Shown piece by piece: positions 59,411 to 64,000 of a DNA stretch of 64,000 bases. The notes under the pieces are model-generated. The model was given only the letters and a program-made list of their open reading frames with translations. It was not told where the DNA came from and searched no databases. The position numbers and the translations under genes are program-made. The first letter of the stretch is position 1; every line of letters begins with the position of its first letter. The stretch is from Nodularia spumigena CCY9414. Its GTDB lineage: Bacteria > Cyanobacteriota > Cyanobacteriia > Cyanobacteriales > Nostocaceae. The stretch spans positions 4,986,747 to 5,050,746 of the forward strand of contig NZ_CP007203.1 in the NCBI RefSeq assembly GCF_000340565.2, read 5' to 3'.

Positions 59411-61624
59411 GTGGCTAACACAAGTATGAATCAAAACCAACTGGTTCATCACTCTTCAATAAACGCAGTTGATGTCAGACGAATAGCTAAAAGTTTGCTT
59501 CGTCGACGCTTTTTGTGCTTAGGTGTTTCCGGAATTTTGATGTCAATTGCTGCTCTCCTGGCTGTCAATACCAAAACGAATTACCAAAGCTCTATGCAGA
59601 TACTGGTAAATTCCAATTTATATGAAGGTGTCAGATTAAATAATATCCAATTAAGTGGAAATAGTGAATTTACTGAACCAAACCTACCAGTATTTGACTA
59701 CAGCGCTCAGATGAAACTGATGGTGAGTTCTAAATTGATCCAGAAAGCTGTAGATATTCTTCATTCTGATTATCCAGATATTACCGTAGAAGATATTAAG
59801 GGTAATAATAAGAACAACAAAGAATCACCTTTGGTAGTCAGTCAATTAGAAGGTAAGGGTGGAGTTAATCAAGTTCCTAGTCCAGTAATTGAAGTGTCCT
59901 TTAATCATGACGATCCAGTTAAAACACAAAGAGTGCTGAAAGCTCTACAAAAAGTTTATCAAGACTACAATCTAGAGCAACAAAAAGAACGACTCAACCA
60001 AGGACTAACTTTTGTTAGCACTCGCTTACCCCAGATTAAACAAGAACTCAGTCAAGCAGAAGAAAACTTAGAAAACTTTCGCACCAAGCATAATATACTC
60101 GATCCGGAAGTGCAAAGTAAAATCCTGCTAGAATCTCTTGCTAATATTCAACAACAGCGACAAACCACCCGCGCACAGCTAAAAGATGTAGAAGCTCAGT
60201 ACAATAACCTAGAACAAAAAATAGCTGTTTTATCTGAGGATGCAAAAATTGCTTCTCGTTTAAATCAGTCAACTCGTTACCAATCGCTATTGAATGAAGT
60301 TCAAAAGACTGAATTGGCGATCGCTACAGAGCAAATCCGCTACACAGAGGAGTCCCCAATATTACAACAACTCAGACAGCAAAACCAGAATCAAAAAAGG
60401 CTGTTACAGCAAGAAGTGAAAAAATTGCTCGGTGACAAAGCTATCAATACCACCAGTACCAAAAATTTACTATTGATCCAAAAGCAAACAGCAGAAATTG
60501 ATCCAGTACTGCTACAAGAGTTTATTCAGGTACAAACAATTGTTAAAGGACTCATTGCTCATGAAAATAGTTTATCTGAATCAGAAAAGCGACTCAGTTC
60601 GCAACTAAGCAAATATCCCAGCCTGATATCTGAGTATAACCGCTTACTACCAGCAGTAGAAAATAAACGTAAAATACTTGAGCAATTACTCCAGACGCAA
60701 CAGTATTTGGGATTAAAGATCTCTCAGGGAGGCTTTGATTGGGAAGTATTAGAGGAACCTGCTTTGGGGACTTCTACAAGTAACCGCAGATCCATACTTT
60801 TATTGGGAGGAGTTGTAGTCAGCCCGATTTTAGGGCTGGCGATCGCCCTCACTTGGGGAATGTTTAATTACACTATTTATTCAGTACAAGAATTACAGAA
60901 GCTAACGAAACTGCGATTACTCGGTTCAGTACCAAAACTAGCGCCCCTTGGTCTCAAAAAGCGTTTACCCATCAGGTTTTGGCAGAAACAACAAAATTTA
61001 GCTCCTTCTTTGGTAGAAGCGACCACTTGGTTACCTTGTCACGAAAGCTTGAATATGGTGTACCAAAACATTCAAATATTCAAGCATCCTTACCCCTTCA
61101 AGTCCCTGATGTTAACTTCCGCCCTATCTAGAGAAGGTAAGACAACCTTAGCGCTGGGACTAGCGGCTAGTGCGGCTCGGATGCATCGGCGCGTACTATT
61201 GATTGATGCTAACCTGCGTTGTCCTAACCTACACAAAAACTTGCAACTATCTAATGACTGGGGACTATCTCTGTTATTAGTCGATGAAACAAATACCCAA
61301 GTTCAAGATTATATCCAGCCGATTCACCCTTCCATTGATATTTTGACTGCTGGCCCTACAGCCGAAGACACAATCAACCTGCTGAGTTCTCAACGAATGC
61401 AAGAACTGATAGAGTTGTTTGAGCAGACCTATGATCTAGTGATTATAGATGCTCCGCCCATTTTAGGCACAGTCGATTCTAGGATTTTGGCATCATTCTG
61501 TGATGGAATTGTGATCGTAGGGCGCATTGGTCAGATCACGCCCAATGAACTCATGCAAACTACAGAAATATTAAGCAATTTGAATTTAGTGGGAATTATT
61601 GCTAACGATGTCAGCAGGGGGTAG
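59411..61624 (+). CDS. Wzz/Wzc-type polysaccharide co-polymerase with kinase-like domain
   Basis: 737 residues from GTG 59411, chosen because GAGG sits about ten bases before it; TTG 59405 and ATG 59426 are alternatives. It has a first membrane helix near 37-57 after a basic stretch (LLRRRFLCLG), a long periplasmic part with coiled coil (about 190-330), a second helix near 462-490, and a C-terminal BY-kinase-like ATPase: Walker A SREGKTT near 573, Walker A' LLIDANLRCP and Walker B LVIIDAPP. There is no C-terminal tyrosine cluster, the usual autophosphorylation site. Such proteins set chain length in capsule or exopolysaccharide export. Confidence 0.9.
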   Translation: MANTSMNQNQLVHHSSINAVDVRRIAKSLLRRRFLCLGVSGILMSIAALLAVNTKTNYQSSMQILVNSNLYEGVRLNNIQLSGNSEFTEPNLPVFDYSAQMKLMVSSKLIQKAVDILHSDYPDITVEDIKGNNKNNKESPLVVSQLEGKGGVNQVPSPVIEVSFNHDDPVKTQRVLKALQKVYQDYNLEQQKERLNQGLTFVSTRLPQIKQELSQAEENLENFRTKHNILDPEVQSKILLESLANIQQQRQTTRAQLKDVEAQYNNLEQKIAVLSEDAKIASRLNQSTRYQSLLNEVQKTELAIATEQIRYTEESPILQQLRQQNQNQKRLLQQEVKKLLGDKAINTTSTKNLLLIQKQTAEIDPVLLQEFIQVQTIVKGLIAHENSLSESEKRLSSQLSKYPSLISEYNRLLPAVENKRKILEQLLQTQQYLGLKISQGGFDWEVLEEPALGTSTSNRRSILLLGGVVVSPILGLAIALTWGMFNYTIYSVQELQKLTKLRLLGSVPKLAPLGLKKRLPIRFWQKQQNLAPSLVEATTWLPCHESLNMVYQNIQIFKHPYPFKSLMLTSALSREGKTTLALGLAASAARMHRRVLLIDANLRCPNLHKNLQLSNDWGLSLLLVDETNTQVQDYIQPIHPSIDILTAGPTAEDTINLLSSQRMQELIELFEQTYDLVIIDAPPILGTVDSRILASFCDGIVIVGRIGQITPNELMQTTEILSNLNLVGIIANDVSRG

Positions 61625-61684
61625 GGAGTAGGGAGAAGAAGCAGGGGAGCAGGGAGCAGGGGGGACAAGAGGGTAACTTCCCAA

Positions 61685-61740
61685 TGACCAATGACCAATG
61701 ACCAATGACTAATGACTAATGACTAATGACTAATGACTTA
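61685..61740 (+). repeat. Heptamer tandem repeat array (TGACCAA/TGACTAA)
   Basis: Three TGACCAA units, four TGACTAA units and a decayed TGACTTA. It is the same family as 36825-36908, between the Wzc-like gene and the SpoIID gene, after a purine-rich stretch (61622-61672). Confidence 0.93.
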
Positions 61741-61867
61741 TAGCTGATTTTCCATACTGATCGCATAATTATGAAGAAGTGGCAACTTCCCAGGGTGGAT
61801 AACTGTCTCATCTTAAGTGGTAGACACTATAGTCCAGAGCATCAAACAGATACTAAATGTGATTTAA

Positions 61868-63022
61868 ATGGTCAGTATGAAATTTCAACTGTTATTAGGC
61901 TCTCTATTTTCCCAGATCAAAGTCCGTCATTGGTGGATAGGTATCTTCTTGTGGATGGCTTTAGTCGCCCCAGCTCAAGCATCTGTAATCCTGCGCGTGG
62001 CAATTGAGAGGGGAGTTAATCAGGTGAAAGTTGGTAGTTCCACAACTGCGGTTGTTAAAGATAGTACTGGTCGTACTCTCGGACAATTGCCGGCTATGAG
62101 TTCATTTAATGCTCAAACTATCCCCGGTGGTGTAGCTTTGGATAGGTGGCAATCTGGCTTATTTTGGATTGAACCAACAGGTGATGGATTTGTTTATATT
62201 GGCGATCGCTGGTATCGTGGCAGAACGCTGGTTGTTCCCACAGATAAAGGTTTAGATGTCGTTAACTGGGTTGATTTAGAAGAATATCTTTACAGTGTCA
62301 TCGGTGGCGAAATGGATTCTGGATGGCCCCAGGAGGCTCTCAAAGCCCAAGCGATCGCAGCTCGTACCTATGCCCTCTACAAGCGCAACGAACAGCGCAA
62401 CAACCCCACCTACGACTTAGGCGATAGTCCCGACCGTTGGCAAATTTATAAAGGAGTGATCAGCGAATCACCCTCTATTTACGCCGCAGTTGATGCCACA
62501 GCCGGAAAAGTATTAACACATAATAACGAAATTATTCTTTCAGTTTTCCACGCTTGTTCGGGGGGACACACTGAAAATGTCGAAGATGTTTGGGGAAATC
62601 CCCTCGCTTACCTGCGTGCTGTTCAAGACTACGATCAAAACATCAGCGCCTGTAATTGGGAGAGAACCTTTACCTCTAACGAAATTAGCTCTAGAATTTC
62701 TGGTGTAGGAAATGTCACAGACATGATTGCAGAAGCCCTCTCGCCTTTCCGTAGTGTTAAATCCTTAAGAATTGTCGGTGACAAAGGTACAAGGGTGCTA
62801 AAAGGCGAACAAGTCCGGACTGCACTCAAACTGAGAAGTACTCGCTTTAATATCACTAAAGGCGCAAATGGAAGTTTTGTACTACAAGGTTTAGGCTTTG
62901 GTCATGGCTTAGGAATGAGTCAGTGGGGAGCGTACAATCTAGCTCGACAGGGAGCCAACCACCTACAAATTTTAGGACATTACTATCAAGGAGTAGCCCT
63001 CACACCAATTCAAACCAAGTAA
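61868..63022 (+). CDS. SpoIID/LytB-domain protein, probably a secreted peptidoglycan enzyme
   Basis: 384 residues; N-terminal signal or anchor segment at about 22-40 (WWIGIFLWMALVAPAQA), with a likely cleavage after AQA. The SpoIID domain follows: VDLEEYLYSVIGGEM, ALKAQAIAARTYAL, HACSGGHTENVEDVWG and GFGHGLGMSQWGAYNLA. In Bacillus SpoIID is a lytic transglycosylase on stem-free glycan; cyanobacterial homologues are thought to act in cell-wall remodelling. The catalytic Glu in GGEMD is present. Confidence 0.9.
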   Translation: MVSMKFQLLLGSLFSQIKVRHWWIGIFLWMALVAPAQASVILRVAIERGVNQVKVGSSTTAVVKDSTGRTLGQLPAMSSFNAQTIPGGVALDRWQSGLFWIEPTGDGFVYIGDRWYRGRTLVVPTDKGLDVVNWVDLEEYLYSVIGGEMDSGWPQEALKAQAIAARTYALYKRNEQRNNPTYDLGDSPDRWQIYKGVISESPSIYAAVDATAGKVLTHNNEIILSVFHACSGGHTENVEDVWGNPLAYLRAVQDYDQNISACNWERTFTSNEISSRISGVGNVTDMIAEALSPFRSVKSLRIVGDKGTRVLKGEQVRTALKLRSTRFNITKGANGSFVLQGLGFGHGLGMSQWGAYNLARQGANHLQILGHYYQGVALTPIQTK

Positions 63023-63396
63023 TTAGGGACTAGTACCGCCGTGAAGTCAAAAGTCAAAAGTCAGATGATGTAGGCTTTTTATTGATTTTAAATGGTCGGT
63101 TTATTTACGCCGTCCTGTATGAGGGACTGGGGAGAGGGACAGGGCAAGGGTATTTCATTCTCTAGTAGAAGTGGGGGATTCAAACTCATGTTCTGCTCGC
63201 CTCCACGGCATGAGAAAACCCTATTCTCTGCCCCTTCCCCCCTGTCTCTTCTTTGACCGAAAAACGAGACGCAAGCCCCTGGCTTCAGACATGGGGATAA
63301 GTCGGGTGCGGCTTTAGCCGCAATTAAAAAGATATATAGGACTAGCTTCATATAATCTTTAAATTGTTATTTAGCTCAAAGCTGTATAATTACGGA

Positions 63397-63795
63397 ATGA
63401 TCCAAAAATACAAATCAAACAACAATATTACCTACTCTTGTAAATACCATGTTGTCTGGTGTCCCAAATATCGGAGGAAAGTTTTAGTTCAAGGTGTAGA
63501 TGTTCGCCTTAAAGCTATTTTGCAGGAAGTAGCTACAGAGTTCAAGAGCGAACTTATCGAGATGGAAGTAATGCCAGATCATGTACACATATTAGTCGAG
63601 GTAGATCCTCAATTTGGAATTGCAAAATTAATTCGATATATGAAAGGACGTTCATCTCGGTTTTTGAGACAAGAGTTTCCTTGGCTAAAAAGTCGGCTAC
63701 CAACACTTTGGACAAATAGCTATTTTGTTTCAACTGTTGGGGGTGCGCCGATTTCAGTTATTAAGCAATACATCGAAAATCAAAAAAATGTCTAA
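63397..63795 (+). CDS. tnpA: IS200/IS605 transposase TnpA (Y1 HUH)
   Basis: 132 residues from ATG 63397; an upstream frame extension has no family support. It shows the YHVVWCPKYRR opening of Y1 transposases, the HUH metal motif in PDHVHILVE, and the nucleophilic Tyr in VIKQYIENQ. It excises and inserts single-stranded copies through the hairpin ends. All catalytic residues are present, so it may be active. Confidence 0.95.
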   Translation: MIQKYKSNNNITYSCKYHVVWCPKYRRKVLVQGVDVRLKAILQEVATEFKSELIEMEVMPDHVHILVEVDPQFGIAKLIRYMKGRSSRFLRQEFPWLKSRLPTLWTNSYFVSTVGGAPISVIKQYIENQKNV

Positions 63796-64000
63796 TTATG
63801 GTTGCCAACAAGTTTTAATCAGTCCAGACAAAGAATTGAGAGCCATCTTAGAGTTTGTTTGCGAACAGTCAAACAAACTTGCTAACTGTGGACTATATTA
63901 TTCTCGCCAGTTATTCTTTAAAACTGGCAAGATACCGAGCAAAGCTGAGTTGCATCGGCTATTGAAATCTAACGCTCATTTTCAGGCTCTTTATTCCCAC
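63788..64000 (+). CDS. tnpB: TnpB (OrfB) of the IS605 element, N-terminal part
   Basis: 71 codons open to the window end, starting at ATG 63788 and overlapping tnpA by eight bases in another frame. The N-terminus reads ISPDKELRAILEFVCEQSNK and NCGLYYSRQLFF, matching the helical start of the TnpB family of RNA-guided nucleases. The catalytic RuvC part lies outside the window. Confidence 0.85.
   Translation, partial: MSNYGCQQVLISPDKELRAILEFVCEQSNKLANCGLYYSRQLFFKTGKIPSKAELHRLLKSNAHFQALYSH

Larger units (their letters stand above)
63303..64000 (+). mobile_element. IS200/IS605-type insertion sequence, left part
   Basis: Contains tnpA, then the start of tnpB, in the usual order and orientation. 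A hairpin GCGGC-TTTA-GCCGC (63308-63321) lies 76 bases upstream of tnpA, where the left-end subterminal hairpin is expected. The left boundary is approximate and the right end lies beyond the window. In the spacer 63023-63302 I see a CAAAAGT repeat patch and G/C-rich tracts but no gene. Confidence 0.8.

Overview
The window comes from a filamentous, heterocyst-type cyanobacterium (order Nostocales, Nostoc/Anabaena-like). The evidence is the many GCGATCGC (HIP1) octamers, arrays of seven-base tandem repeats between genes and even inside the RNase P RNA gene, a lone GGM-tailed groEL under a CIRCE operator, a GUN4-domain protein, and two cyanobacterial peptide pathways. The DNA is AT-rich by eye. 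No tRNA, 5S/16S/23S rRNA or CRISPR array was seen.

Region 1 (1-24.4 kb): two tandem copies of an unrecognised small glycine-rich hydrophobic protein (the first cut by the window edge) precede a complete anabaenopeptin-type non-ribosomal peptide synthetase locus. The four enzymes have the exact order A-PCP-C-A-PCP-E, C-A-PCP, C-A-PCP-C-A(NMT)-PCP and docking-C-A-PCP-TE. They are followed by an isopropylmalate-synthase-like enzyme of the HphA type (homotyrosine/homophenylalanine supply). Binding-pocket residues read by eye suggest an aliphatic exocyclic residue, D-Lys, an uncertain third residue, two homoaromatic-like residues (the second N-methylated), and Phe.

Region 2 (24.6-33.3 kb): a BacA/SbmA-like ABC exporter with an odd repeated tail is followed directly by a microviridin locus: precursor peptide, lactam-forming and lactone-forming ATP-grasp ligases, a second paralogous exporter, and a coiled-coil GUN4-domain protein only 24 bases downstream. 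Two protease-inhibitor pathways of different chemistry (NRPS and RiPP) therefore sit back to back with paralogous exporters.

Region 3 (33.6-46.7 kb) is mostly housekeeping: a MraY/WecA-type sugar-phosphate transferase, groEL2 (broken by one extra A in a six-A run), a CorA magnesium channel, an unknown membrane-anchored protein, rnpB with internal heptamer repeats, RNase III, a Gfo/Idh/MocA oxidoreductase, a Cache-type histidine kinase, a small unknown gene coupled to a RibD-like reductase, a FemAB/GNAT-like protein and an MtfA-type peptidase.

Region 4 (46.6-58.7 kb): an agmatinase-family ureohydrolase, an FAD monooxygenase, a YbdK-type carboxylate-amine ligase, an RND efflux pump with its membrane fusion protein and a divergent PadR regulator, a RluA-type pseudouridine synthase and RNase Z. 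Region 5 (58.7-64 kb): a long AT-rich spacer, a Wzz/Wzc-type exopolysaccharide co-polymerase, a SpoIID-domain protein, and the start of an IS200/IS605 element (tnpA complete, tnpB cut by the window end).
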